Assembly: GCA_019638775.1 (NCBI GenBank)
Contig: JAHBTD010000001.1
Span: 1 to 64,000 of the forward strand
DNA from: Fimbriimonadaceae bacterium
GTDB taxonomy: Bacteria > Armatimonadota > Fimbriimonadia > Fimbriimonadales > Fimbriimonadaceae
Direction: 5' to 3'
Length of the DNA: 64,000 bases
The notes beneath the pieces were generated by a model, which was not told the DNA's origin, did no database searches, and saw nothing but the letters and a program-made list of their open reading frames with translations. This document shows, one piece after another, positions 1 through 7,927 of this stretch. The first letter of the stretch is position 1, and every line of letters begins with the position of its first letter. Made by a program: the position numbers and the translations under genes.

Positions 1-1836
1 GAACCGAAGGTCCGGCTCAAGTTTGGCTACTGGTCCGCAATCGCCCCACGCTCGTGGGGATGAACCGAGCGGTCTTTTGATAGTCGCTAAAGACTTCCGA
101 ATCGCCCCACGCTCGTGGGGATGAACCGGTGAATGGGCAATCGCCGAAGGCGCACGTTTTAATCGCCCCACGCTCGTGGGGATGAACCGTAGCAAGAGGG
201 CAAGCTGGCACCTGCCTGCCTAATCGCCCCACGCTCGTGGGGATGAACCGGCATCGGGAACTCCCGAAGCTGTCGCGGTGCCAATCGCCCCACGCTCGTG
301 GGGATGAACCGTGCAAGGCGCGATCGCTCGAGCCGCGGCCCGAAATCGCCCCACGCTCGTGGGGATGAACCGCGCAAAGCAAACGCATTCGAAGGTTTGC
401 CCTTAATCGCCCCACGCTCGTGGGGATGAACCGTTAGAGAGTTAGCGAAAGAGATTGTAAAACGAAATCGCCCCACGCTCGTGGGGATGAACCGACATCT
501 ATTTGGACCTTCTCGGCGCAGCTACCAATCGCCCCACGCTCGTGGGGATGAACCGGCAGACCTTTTTCACTTATGCCGATCCTCAGAAATCGCCCCACGC
601 TCGTGGGGATGAACCGAGTCGGCGGGGTCGTTCGGAAACAGCCACACTAATCGCCCCACGCTCGTGGGGATGAACCGGGACGGAACCGTTCGCCCGATGA
701 GGTCAATTGAATCGCCCCACGCTCGTGGGGATGAACCGAAGATGCGTCTACAGCGAACCCCCAAAATAAAATCGCCCCACGCTCGTGGGGATGAACCGTC
801 CGGAACACGTGCGCGACTTGCCTACAAACGAATCGCCCCACGCTCGTGGGGATGAACCGATCGACGGGGCGAGCGCGGCGGCGAAGCTCTAAATCGCCCC
901 ACGCTCGTGGGGATGAACCGAACCTTCCCGACGTATCCGATGCGCCGGATAAAATCGCCCCACGCTCGTGGGGATGAACCGCACCGAAAGCAGGGGGAAG
1001 GGACGCTGGAAACAATCGCCCCACGCTCGTGGGGATGAACCGGCCTTTGAAATGTGGCTGCAGGCTTGCCTAGCAATCGCCCCACGCTTGTGGGGATGAA
1101 CCGTCCAAAAGCAGATAGTCGAGGGCCTTAAGTGGAATCGCCCCACGCTCGTGGGGATGAACCGCGCAAGGACAATGTGCTGGTGAGGGCGGTGGTAAAT
1201 GCCCCACGCTCGTGGGGATGAACCGCGATCCGCCGCTACAGACCGAAAGGCGCGAGCAAATGCCCCACGCTCGTGGGGATGAACCGTACACGCTATCGAC
1301 GTTCGCTTTGGCGGGTGCAACTGCCCCACGATCGTGGAGAAGAACCGAATCCAAAACGCAAGTCTGATCGAGAGATTGCAACTGCCCCACGCTCGTGGGG
1401 ATGAACTGGCCTCAATCCGATCACTCCACCTTATCTGCGTAACTGCCCCACGCTCGTGGGGATGAACCGAACCGATACGTGCAAAGCGCTGGATCTGCCG
1501 TAACCGCCCCACGCTCGTGGGGATGAACCGAGAGTTGCGCCAGATGCTTGCTATTGGCAAACAACCGCCCCACGTTCGTGGGGATGAACCGCCGATTACA
1601 CAGTAGACCCAGAAGGCGTAGCGAACCGCCCCACACTCGTGGGGATGAACCGGCGTGACGGGTTGCTTTAGTGGTAAGCCTCAAAACCGCCCCACGTTCG
1701 TGGGGATGAACCGTCGTAATTCGGCGCAAACATAATCGCCCAGTCAACCGCCCCACATTCGTGGGGATGAACCGTTCTCCAAGAACAACATCGACCTGGT
1801 TCTTGGAACCGCCCCACGCTCGTGGAGCGGTTCGTG
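1..1836 (+). CRISPR. CRISPR array, type I-E-like, 30 spacers in window
   Basis: Twenty-nine full 29-bp repeats start at 39, 100, 161 and so on to 1746, with the tail of another repeat at 1-6 and a degenerate last copy at 1808. Spacers are 31-33 bp (mostly 32), giving a 61-bp period. Each repeat contains the palindrome CCCCACGCTCGTGGGG and ends in ATGAACCG, the architecture of type I-E repeats. Decay of the repeat toward 1.83 kb and clean repeats to the left place the leader, and probably the cas genes, beyond the left edge; the crRNA precursor would be read on the plus strand. No cas gene is present here. I saw no spacer matching elsewhere in the window, but this was an eye search only. Confidence 0.98.
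1808..1827 (+). repeat. Degenerate terminal CRISPR repeat
   Basis: The first 20 bases still match the repeat (AACCGCCCCACGCTCGTGGA form); the following bases (GCGGTTCGTGCC) no longer match the GATGAACCG end. A broken last repeat is the usual mark of the leader-distal end of an array. Confidence 0.9.
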
Positions 1837-1888
1837 CCCGATAGATGGCCTCAAACCTTTGACTGACATTGAAATACTAGCTGCTTAC

Positions 1889-1903
1889 GATTCTTGACTG
1901 AAG
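1889..1903 (+). repeat. Left copy of possible attachment-site repeat
   Basis: GATTCTTGACTGAAG here and GATTCTTGATTGAAG at 7370-7384 match at 14 of 15 positions in the same orientation. They bracket the recombinase-to-methyltransferase block, and this copy lies 109 bp outside the end of the serine recombinase gene. That is where an att site would be expected, but a match this short could be chance. Confidence 0.35.
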
Positions 1904-2011
1904 TCAACGTAGAGCCTGCGGTAGAACGCAATTATCTCTGTTGCCCTCTCCCGTCGATGATTCGGACTTGTGTGCGAGTGCTCCACCACAGGGGATTTGA
2001 ACGGCTTGGAT

Positions 2012-3661
2012 TCAGCCGGACAGCGTATCAGGCTCGTCAAAAAGACCAGCCGTATTGAATTCCCACTTCTTCTCTGTTAACAGAGTTCGCATGTCAGTTC
2101 GGCCTCTCCGCTGTCCGGGACGCGAGGCCATAGTTTCGCCTATTTGAACCATATCGCGAGGCGCATTTGGACGTTCGAACCTGCTTATTTTCAGTAGTAG
2201 CGGGTCCGGCCTGATTCTCAGCTTTCCCAGAGTGAGAACACATTCGTCGACCAATACGCTTGCAACCTGTCGTCGCTGGCTGACGATGCCGCCGGTGAAA
2301 ACCTGAGGTGCTTTATGAAGGAATCGAACGGCACGCCGAAGCTGCACGACGTTTTGCTCAATTATCTTTGAGTCGTCTTCTATGCTCGACTCTCGCTTCC
2401 AGATTTCCTGCAGGTGGATCCGTCTTCTCTTTTGAAATTCTTCGGCAGAAATCTCCTGGTTTTCTCTCATCGCAATCAGGGAATCAAGCCGCAATTGAGC
2501 TTGGTCTAGTGCTGTCTGTCTTGAGCGCCTAACTTCATTCTGGTTCTTTGCAACCTTTCCCTCAGCGAAGTCGATTGCTTCGTTACCTATGATATAGGCA
2601 TCCTTGTCTAGGTGCCAAGCCTCCAACAGGTTTCCGATGCTGCGAACGATGAACTCCTCAGAAACGCTGTTTTTTGGGCAGCCTCTGCGACCTGTGCAGT
2701 GGTAGTAGACGTATTCTCGTTGCCCTCCTGTTGAAGGGTAGCGCTTGACCTTTCGCTCGGCGGTAATCATGCAGCCGCAGACACCGCACCGGATAAGCCC
2801 CGTAAAGGCAAACTCGTGCTTCTGGGGTCTGATCTGGCTATGCCGTCCGAGCAGGCGTTGGACTCGTGCAAACTCGTCAACAGTTACCATTGCCTCATAT
2901 GCACCTTCATGCCACTCGTCGCCGTATAGAAAACGCCCAGCATAGAATGGGTCAGAAAAGAGTCGGTAAAGCCCTGACCGAGACATGGGCCGTCCAGCCC
3001 TGCCCTTTCCAGATAGTGAACGGTAGCCCCAGCTTTCAAGGGCATCCAAGATTTGAGGCACAGAGTGTGCACCTGTCAGCATCATCTCCCATGCACGCCT
3101 AAGAATCGAAAAACGGTCGGGGTCTGGCTCCTGTACACAAGATTCCCTTCCACCGATCACCTGGATGACTGATCTGTATCCGGGCTTTGGCTTAGTGGGC
3201 CACCAACCGCGCCGTGCCTTTTCGTGCAGGCCCCGTTTAACGTTCTTGCTTAGGTCAATGATCTGTTGGTTGGCGTGGGCTGCTTCGACGGCAAGAAGCA
3301 ACACGTTATCCTCCGGCCTATACTCTCGGTCTATGGTACGAATGGATTGAATGATGCCCTTCTGCAGCATCCACTGAACCTCACCTGCATCTACGGGGTT
3401 GCGGAAGAGCCTGTTTGTGCCCCAGCATAGAATCCCATTTGCTTCTCCTTTGCGAATCCGTTCAAGCATCGAAGCGAAAACCGGGCGAATGCCAGGCTCT
3501 TTCGCCGAGTGTGCCTCTTCCAACCGGTCTACTATCTGCAGATCGAGAGTCTTGGCTTGGCGGAGCAGGGCTGAGTTCTGATCGGGGATACTCTGAACCT
3601 GACGGTCTTCCTCTTCAGAGCTTTTCCGTGCGTACAGAAAATATTGAATATCGCTTGGCAT
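2012..3661 (-). CDS. Large serine recombinase (site-specific integrase)
   Basis: This is a 549-residue protein of the large serine recombinase family, which integrates or excises mobile DNA through a covalent serine-DNA intermediate. The N-terminal resolvase domain carries the Y-x-R-x-S signature (Y10, R12, S14 as nucleophile) and the later segment with GTNRLFR. A recombinase domain follows (about 160-280), then a zinc ribbon with CGVCG and a second Cys pair (about 300-345), then a coiled-coil-rich tail, the usual order. ATG at 3661 is preferred over an in-frame TTG at 3688, because the homologous part begins just after it and the TTG has a Shine-Dalgarno-like GAGG only 3 bp away. It overlaps a small ORF at its start. 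Its place between a CRISPR array and replication, nuclease and methylase genes suggests it mobilises that block. Confidence 0.93.
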   Translation of the reverse strand: MPSDIQYFLYARKSSEEEDRQVQSIPDQNSALLRQAKTLDLQIVDRLEEAHSAKEPGIRPVFASMLERIRKGEANGILCWGTNRLFRNPVDAGEVQWMLQKGIIQSIRTIDREYRPEDNVLLLAVEAAHANQQIIDLSKNVKRGLHEKARRGWWPTKPKPGYRSVIQVIGGRESCVQEPDPDRFSILRRAWEMMLTGAHSVPQILDALESWGYRSLSGKGRAGRPMSRSGLYRLFSDPFYAGRFLYGDEWHEGAYEAMVTVDEFARVQRLLGRHSQIRPQKHEFAFTGLIRCGVCGCMITAERKVKRYPSTGGQREYVYYHCTGRRGCPKNSVSEEFIVRSIGNLLEAWHLDKDAYIIGNEAIDFAEGKVAKNQNEVRRSRQTALDQAQLRLDSLIAMRENQEISAEEFQKRRRIHLQEIWKRESSIEDDSKIIEQNVVQLRRAVRFLHKAPQVFTGGIVSQRRQVASVLVDECVLTLGKLRIRPDPLLLKISRFERPNAPRDMVQIGETMASRPGQRRGRTDMRTLLTEKKWEFNTAGLFDEPDTLSG

Positions 3662-3758
3662 AGCAGATACAGACCACCCTTCTAGCAACCTCGTACGCTT
3701 CCTTTGGAGTCAATTCTACGTTGAATTTGCGCTTGTACAAGGCTAGGATCGCGTTCAT
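3615..3758 (-). CDS. Small recombinase-associated protein
   Basis: A 47-residue ORF overlaps the start of the recombinase gene by about 47 bp in another frame. Its core, LYKRKFNVELTPKEAYEVA, resembles short conserved ORFs that I recall lying directly upstream of serine recombinases in mobile elements; their function is unknown. The overlap suggests translational coupling. ATG at 3758 is chosen because the conserved part begins there and an AGG lies 5-7 bp upstream; an earlier in-frame start exists at 3809. It is short, so coding status rests mainly on the motif and position. Confidence 0.5.
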   Translation of the reverse strand: MNAILALYKRKFNVELTPKEAYEVARRVVCICYAKRYSIFSVRTEKL

Positions 3759-3789
3759 AGTGGCCTGACTGGGTGAGGGCAAATCCATA

Positions 3790-4060
3790 GAGCCTACGCC
3801 GAGCGCCAAGCTTGCTTGTCAGCCTTTGGCCCTCTTGATAGAGTTGCGCTATGAGAAGAATCTCTGCGACTATCGCACGCAAGGTTGAGATCGAGGTTCC
3901 TGCCTTTGCTAGAGCCGTCCACCAAAGGGGCGCAGACAGGATTATCATGACGATTGATGCGTTTGCAGGCGAGCCGAACCTTTTCTACCAGTGCGTTTGG
4001 TATGCCGTCAGTCACGGAAAGTACATCGAAATCGCACCCTTGTAGCTCTCTTGGACGTGT
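3790..4060 (-). pseudogene. Possible frameshifted coding remnant
   Basis: Two adjacent minus-strand frames look protein-like in sequence: one carries DFDVLSVTDGIPNALVEK and the next, from about 3930 down, carries WWTALAKAG and AEILLIAQLYQEG. One indel near 3925 would join them into a plausible helical C-terminal domain of the sort found on replication-organiser proteins of mobile elements. Neither frame has a good start of its own. I cannot name a family, and this may be chance. Confidence 0.25.
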
Positions 4061-4094
4061 ACCTGGCTTCTCCATGCGATGCGAATTTCGCTTT

Positions 4095-4655
4095 TCAGCT
4101 TCCAGTCTGGGCCTCCGTTCCGTTCGGTTTTTGTTCGGCATCAAGAATCGACATCTGACCATCCAAAGGACCGCCTGTGGAAAACTTCCAGTGTTTGCTG
4201 TGTTGTTGTTTTCTTTTGTCAAAGTTTCTTTTGTTATTTACGTATTCGGAACTTCGGAAACGAGCAAGCGCAAACCGTTTTTGAAACTTGGGAGTGGCAA
4301 CTTGCGGATGGAGTGCAAAGTTTAGGTGGGAGTGCGACCGCCGCCGAGCCGCAGGGGTGTAGAGCCCGTACCCGTGCCGATCGCGAACGGCGATCAGACC
4401 GGACCGGACCAGCACGTCGATGGCCCGCGAAATCGCTGCGCTCTGCCTGCCTGTTTTGCGCTTGAATTGGAAATGAGAAAGCCAGTCAGAGCCCTTACGG
4501 ATGCCGGAGCCGATGCTCCAGCCGTAAGTCTGGCGGACGATTATACAGATGATCCGCCACTCGGTGTCCGTGAGACGGGGCATGACCCGGTCAAGCAGGA
4601 AGTTGGGAAACGGCGTCGTGCCGACGATGAAGCGGTACTGCCTGGGTTTATTCAT
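4095..4655 (-). CDS. Phage/plasmid-type replication protein (RepO N-terminal-like)
   Basis: The 186-residue product has an N-terminal winged-helix region with FPNFLLDRVMPRLTDTEWRI, IVRQTYGW, SRAIDVLVRSGLI and a YGLYTP turn. This is the pattern of replication-initiation proteins of the lambda O N-terminal type, which bind the origin of phages and integrative elements. The C-terminal 60 residues are basic and low in complexity, with no recognised domain. The start at 4655 (MNKPRQ) overlaps the upstream gene by 8 bp, consistent with one transcript from 5675 downward. The protein is shorter than most homologues, and the downstream sequence holds a coding-like remnant in other frames, so the C-terminus may have been lost. 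Confidence 0.6.
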   Translation of the reverse strand: MNKPRQYRFIVGTTPFPNFLLDRVMPRLTDTEWRIICIIVRQTYGWSIGSGIRKGSDWLSHFQFKRKTGRQSAAISRAIDVLVRSGLIAVRDRHGYGLYTPAARRRSHSHLNFALHPQVATPKFQKRFALARFRSSEYVNNKRNFDKRKQQHSKHWKFSTGGPLDGQMSILDAEQKPNGTEAQTGS

Positions 4656-4962
4656 TTGGTGCATAGGCTGGAGCATCGTAGTCGTGCTCAATGGCCGCAA
4701 TGAGAAGTGAAGCCGGGCGCTTGGCGGCCCGGTACGGCAGCCAGCGGAGTTGTTTACGGATCAGATCATACGAATAGCCTGAGGCGATGTTATCCGCCTT
4801 GCGCAAAGAAATTCCGACTTCGACGAGTTGAAGAACCAGCTCTTCTCGCTCGGTCAATACAACGTCGTCTGGAGTCGGCTTGCGACGACGCTTTGGTTCA
4901 TTCTCGGGCAGCAGTTCTCCTATCGGTTGAAAGCCGTTCAAAACGACTCCTTTGCCAGCCAT
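4648..4962 (-). CDS. Mobile-element replication-associated protein, C-terminal-type domain
   Basis: The product is 104 residues. A basic linker (PKRRRKPTPDD) is followed by a helical segment with LVLQLVEVGISLRKADNIA, then IRKQLRWLPYR and PASLLIAAIEHDY. That run (defective-translocation helix, LDWLPYR-type turn, NPAALLxxAI) recurs in replication or primase-loading proteins of integrative elements. The exact role is unknown. ATG at 4962 lies inside the end of the upstream nuclease gene (25-bp overlap), and the stop overlaps the next replication-type gene by 8 bp, so the three genes are likely co-translated. A longer frame to 5010 exists but would run further into the neighbour. Confidence 0.5.
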   Translation of the reverse strand: MAGKGVVLNGFQPIGELLPENEPKRRRKPTPDDVVLTEREELVLQLVEVGISLRKADNIASGYSYDLIRKQLRWLPYRAAKRPASLLIAAIEHDYDAPAYAPNE

Positions 4963-5675
4963 AACGAAGCGAAGAAGGCCAGGATCAGCAGGATCATAAC
5001 GACGTACCAAACCCAGCGAAGCGGGTCACTGGGTGGACCGCTCCGAACATCGACAAAGTCCTCCGATTGGGAAACTGCCAGCGGCCTGACATGAACCCTT
5101 GGCTCAGTGTTCGCGGTACAGACAGAGCACCCAGCTAAGCGCAGGTGTGTAAGGGAGTCGAAATAGCGTTCATCCAGTACCCGCCACGTGTCTGTCTGAA
5201 CAATGCCAAGACCCAGGTTGATCATCGAACGGGACAGATCCTGAAGAGAAACCAACTGGACCGGCCGCCCTGGATACTCGTTAATCGCTCTTTGAGCCGA
5301 GTCTTGGTAACGGCCGTTAGAGACAACCAGTCCGGTCGGAATTCCGTTGCGAAGCATGAATCCCCAAAGCTCATCGATAGCTCGTCGCTGGACCGGAGTC
5401 TGGCAATGCCTCAATTGAATCGCAATCTTAACTTGAGGATCCTGGGATGCCAAGGCTACAAAGTCGGCCCCTCCATTCTTGCGCCTTCCCCTTTGGTGGC
5501 AGCGGCCAAGCGAACGAACGTGGCTAAATCCCTGCCTGCTAAGCCAAAGCAAAGTGCAAATCTGAAACGAAGGAAAATCAAGGTTTCGCACTTTTCGCTC
5601 AAGAGCAATAAAAACGTTGCTGCTGCTGTGGTCGCTGTAGCGGCGGCTGTCGTCGTGGTTGTGAAGACGGATCAT
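4938..5675 (-). CDS. Mrr-like nuclease-fold protein with C-terminal membrane anchor
   Basis: The 245-residue product has a central Mrr-type restriction-endonuclease fold: helix with LLWLSRQGF, then GGADFVAL (D71), then IAIQLRH (Q87-x-R89), then RRAIDELWGFM, GLVVSNG and VQLVSLQDL. In active Mrr nucleases the third motif is (E/Q)-x-K; here the lysine is arginine, so catalysis is uncertain. The last 25 residues (about 219-243) form one hydrophobic helix, giving a tail-anchored protein facing the cytoplasm. The ATG at 5675 overlaps the stop of the XRE regulator as ATGA, so the two genes are translationally coupled. It may restrict foreign DNA or process DNA during transfer of the element. Confidence 0.7.
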   Translation of the reverse strand: MIRLHNHDDSRRYSDHSSSNVFIALERKVRNLDFPSFQICTLLWLSRQGFSHVRSLGRCHQRGRRKNGGADFVALASQDPQVKIAIQLRHCQTPVQRRAIDELWGFMLRNGIPTGLVVSNGRYQDSAQRAINEYPGRPVQLVSLQDLSRSMINLGLGIVQTDTWRVLDERYFDSLTHLRLAGCSVCTANTEPRVHVRPLAVSQSEDFVDVRSGPPSDPLRWVWYVVMILLILAFFASLWLAKESF

Positions 5676-6121
5676 TGCCGATCTCCCAAATCTTCTTGAG
5701 ACTTCAACCAAACGCCGCCAAACTCTCCGGTATCGCCAGTCCAACGACCGGACGTGATGTGCAGATACCGTCGGTCACGGCTTCCATTTGGCTCGTACAA
5801 CCGGTCCGGTAGGCAGCCAGGACAACCAACGAGGTCGCAGACATACTGCGTCAGATATGTGCCATTCGGTGAGAAGACATCTCGGACATCAAGGGGCTTC
5901 CTTATCTCAACCTCTAAGCACTTGACAACCTTGGCCAGTGTGCTATACCGAGGACTAGACCGGCCATGCAGGAGCCGGGTTATTGCCGAAGTTGAGACGC
6001 CCGCGTCACGAGCTAGCCTTGATGTTCCTAAGAATGAGTAGCGGCCCGTATGCACCATGATAGCGGCCACGCGGTTGTGGCATCTCGCGGAAACGCTCAC
6101 GCTGCGATCGATACTCGACAT
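5672..6121 (-). CDS. XRE-family regulator with Cys-rich C-terminal segment
   Basis: The 149-residue product has a helix-turn-helix at about residues 30-75 (TSRLARDAGVSTSAITRLL, then STLAKVVKCLEVEI), the Cro/CI-type fold. It is followed by a segment with CDLVGCPGCLP, a Cys-x4-Cys-x2-Cys cluster that could bind metal. It begins the minus-strand operon of the element (regulator, nuclease, two replication-type genes) and is divergent from the DNA methyltransferase, with about 100 bp between them. By position it is the likely repressor of both directions. The ATG at 6121 is used; a second ATG at 6058 would also retain the whole HTH. Confidence 0.75.
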   Translation of the reverse strand: MSSIDRSVSVSARCHNRVAAIMVHTGRYSFLGTSRLARDAGVSTSAITRLLHGRSSPRYSTLAKVVKCLEVEIRKPLDVRDVFSPNGTYLTQYVCDLVGCPGCLPDRLYEPNGSRDRRYLHITSGRWTGDTGEFGGVWLKSQEDLGDRQ

Positions 6122-6222
6122 ATCTTAATCGCAGCGTGACCGCCTCCGTGAGAGCGTGCAAATGTTCTGGCTTTGAAGCCCGTCTTCTTGCGCCCTCCGG
6201 GACACGGCGCTTATGTGCCCCA

Positions 6223-7110
6223 ATGGGAAAACTACTTAGCCGCATGATCATTGGGGATGCTTTGACGGAGCTCAAGAAGCTTCCGGGCGAGTCGGTAAAC
6301 TGCTGCGTCACTTCGCCGCCGTACTGGCAATTGCGGGACTACCGAGTTGACGGACAAATTGGATTAGAAAATGATCCATCCCAGTACATAAGCAAGCTCG
6401 TAGCCGTCTTTCGAGAAGTTAGGCGGGTTCTGAGGAAGGACGGCACTCTTTGGCTGAATCTGGGCGATACGTATATGTCGGCCTGGGCATGTTCAAGGGT
6501 CAGCCGGATCGGGCAGGGAGCGCCCCAGGCACACCAGCGACGAAACCGACTGGTTGGAGATCTCAAAGAAAAAGACATGGCCGGAATCCCTTGGCGGGTG
6601 GCATTCGCTCTGCAGAAGGATGGTTGGTATTTGCGCACCGACATTATCTGGCACAAGCCCAACGGCCTGCCCGAGCGCGTCCGTGATCGACCAACTAGGG
6701 CACACGAGTACCTTTTCCTCTTCAGCAAGTCAAGGCGGTACTACTACGACGTTGACGCTATCCGTGAGCCCCACCGATCGAAGCCGAAGAACACCGGCAA
6801 GCACTGGCCTGGTCCGATGTTTCGTAATCATCCTTCGGGAGGCTCACAAACTCTAAAGCCGAGGCAGATGTTTCACCCTTTGGGCAGAAACAAACGCACC
6901 GTTTGGACCATCCCCGTCAGCCATGGCCAAGGAGGTCACTTTGCCACCTTCCCCGAAAAACTGGTTGAACCATGCATCCTGGCAGGCTGCCCGTTAGGAG
7001 GAGTGGTTCTCGACCCGTTTGCAGGAACCGGCACAATGCTCCGAGTAGCACTGAGACTCGGTAGAAAGGGATTGGGGATAGAGCTCAACCCCGCTTATCC
7101 TCTACGATGA
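6223..7110 (+). CDS. Site-specific DNA methyltransferase (beta class, N4-cytosine-like)
   Basis: The 295-residue product carries TSPPYW (motif IV, S31-P-P-Y34) near the N-terminus and DPFAGTGT (motif I, SAM binding, about residue 264) near the C-terminus. This IV-before-I order marks beta-class enzymes, and SPPY rather than DPPY favours N4-methylcytosine. IIWHKPN (motif VIII region) and a TVWTIP segment typical of the target-recognition part also appear. ATG at 6223 is preferred because homologous sequence starts at MIIGDAL just after it; an earlier frame start at 6136 adds 29 unlikely residues. There is no cognate type II endonuclease, so it is an orphan methylase or partner of the Mrr-like protein. 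Confidence 0.9.
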   Translation: MGKLLSRMIIGDALTELKKLPGESVNCCVTSPPYWQLRDYRVDGQIGLENDPSQYISKLVAVFREVRRVLRKDGTLWLNLGDTYMSAWACSRVSRIGQGAPQAHQRRNRLVGDLKEKDMAGIPWRVAFALQKDGWYLRTDIIWHKPNGLPERVRDRPTRAHEYLFLFSKSRRYYYDVDAIREPHRSKPKNTGKHWPGPMFRNHPSGGSQTLKPRQMFHPLGRNKRTVWTIPVSHGQGGHFATFPEKLVEPCILAGCPLGGVVLDPFAGTGTMLRVALRLGRKGLGIELNPAYPLR

Positions 7111-7181
7111 AGGTAGATATGAGCCGCCGCCTCTCCCTGTATCAAGGAGAGCCCTTGGACTCCTCTCATCCCCAATCTATA

Positions 7182-7199
7182 GACCGCCTAAAGGCGGTC
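7182..7199 (+). terminator. Hairpin downstream of the methyltransferase
   Basis: Perfect 7-bp stem GACCGCC/GGCGGTC with a TAAA loop, 72 bp after the methyltransferase stop. No U tract follows, so it is a weak terminator or an mRNA 3'-end structure. Confidence 0.4.
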
Positions 7200-7369
7200 G
7201 GGAAGCCCAGCCCAATGCCAGTAAAGCGCGGCGGCCCTTGAGATAGTTTTCGGCGGGCATTTGAGAGTACGGCACTAGTGCCTTTGCGGCTTTGCTCACA
7301 ATATCTTATAGAAGCGAAAAGGATAGGTGAGCATTCAGCGCTTCAGCTCTTAAACAATTAACAGCTAAT

Positions 7370-7384
7370 GATTCTTGATTGAAG
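7370..7384 (+). repeat. Right copy of possible attachment-site repeat
   Basis: GATTCTTGATTGAAG, one mismatch from the copy at 1889-1903 in direct orientation. With that copy it encloses the recombinase, replication, nuclease, regulator and methylase genes. Confidence 0.35.
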
Positions 7385-7492
7385 CGTTAACTTCGCATTA
7401 ACAAAGGAAGTCTCTCGGCATAACAATTTGTACATCCAAGCTCAAATCCTGAGTGTAGAGGTCGATTACTGAAAAAAGTAGCGGAAAAGCAC

Positions 7493-7522
7493 TTGGCATT
7501 TCGGCAAAGCGTATCGTACTAT
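7493..7522 (+). promoter_or_regulatory. Putative sigma70-type promoter of the Rhs locus
   Basis: TTGGCA (7493-7498) and TACTAT (7517-7522) are separated by 18 bp. They lie 30 bp before the GTG of the IscU-like gene in a gene-free stretch. Confidence 0.4.
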
Positions 7523-7552
7523 ATTCAGCAGTGATTCTGGGGTAGGCGAAAA

Positions 7553-7927
7553 GTGATACTCTCTCCCATAGCAGCAGAGCATGTCCACTCACCGCGCAAC
7601 GCGGGCGAGCTTGAGGACGCAACCCACGTGGGAACCGGCGGAACGCCGGGCGAGGGTCCCTACGTCCGGCTGTGGCTCATCTTGGAGGAAGGAACCGTCC
7701 GCAAGGCCACCTACGCCTGCAACGGCTGCCCGTCTAGCATCGCCGCCGCCAGTATGTCCGCCCTACTGCTCGCCGGAAGAACAGTTGCCCAGGCGCTTTC
7801 CATTGATGCTAGGGACGTGATGACCGTACTGGGAGGGCTGCCGGAGGGGAAGGAGTACTACGCAGACCTTGCCGTGCAGGCGATCCAGGACGCTTTGAAG
7901 GAAGAACTATCGGAGAGACAGCTATGA
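7553..7927 (+). CDS. IscU/NifU N-terminal-like protein lacking two cluster ligands
   Basis: The 124-residue product has the fold signature of the iron-sulfur scaffold IscU/NifU-N: a SPRNAGEL helix, a GTGGTPG turn, a YACNGCP segment, then IAAASMSALLLAGRT and a C-terminal helix. True scaffolds use three cysteines. Here the first (usually xCGD) is replaced by Glu/Gly in TPGEGPYV, the second is kept (C59 in NGCPSS), and the third is replaced by Tyr in EYYADLA. It is unlikely to assemble a normal cluster and is better seen as a relative with another role. It starts with GTG and its stop overlaps the next ATG (ATGA), so it belongs to the Rhs locus. Confidence 0.7.
   Translation: MILSPIAAEHVHSPRNAGELEDATHVGTGGTPGEGPYVRLWLILEEGTVRKATYACNGCPSSIAAASMSALLLAGRTVAQALSIDARDVMTVLGGLPEGKEYYADLAVQAIQDALKEELSERQL

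Larger units (their letters stand above)
7111..7492. other. Gene-free stretch with two hairpins and the right att-like repeat
   Basis: No credible gene is seen. Two hairpins lie just after the methyltransferase: CTCTCC/GGAGAG (7131-7136 with 7146-7151) and a perfect GACCGCC-TAAA-GGCGGTC at 7182-7199. They could end transcription or protect the 3' end, but neither is followed by a T run. The right copy of the att-like repeat is at 7370-7384, after which sequence unrelated to the element begins. Confidence 0.5.

Noticed and set aside
17-1756. Open frames across the CRISPR array giving Arg/Ser/Pro-rich proteins with recurring SSPRAWG, HPHERGA and FIPTSVG words
   Set aside because: They are translations of the 29-bp repeat in three frames; the 61-bp period makes stops rare. 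Not genes.
1-1836. Self-targeting spacers against genes in this window
   Set aside because: Reading all 30 spacers against the window by eye gave no convincing match; a proper search was not possible.
5145-5699. Plus-strand open frame of 184 codons opposite the Mrr-like gene
   Set aside because: Low-complexity Ala/Val tail and no motif; the minus-strand nuclease fold and ATGA coupling are convincing.
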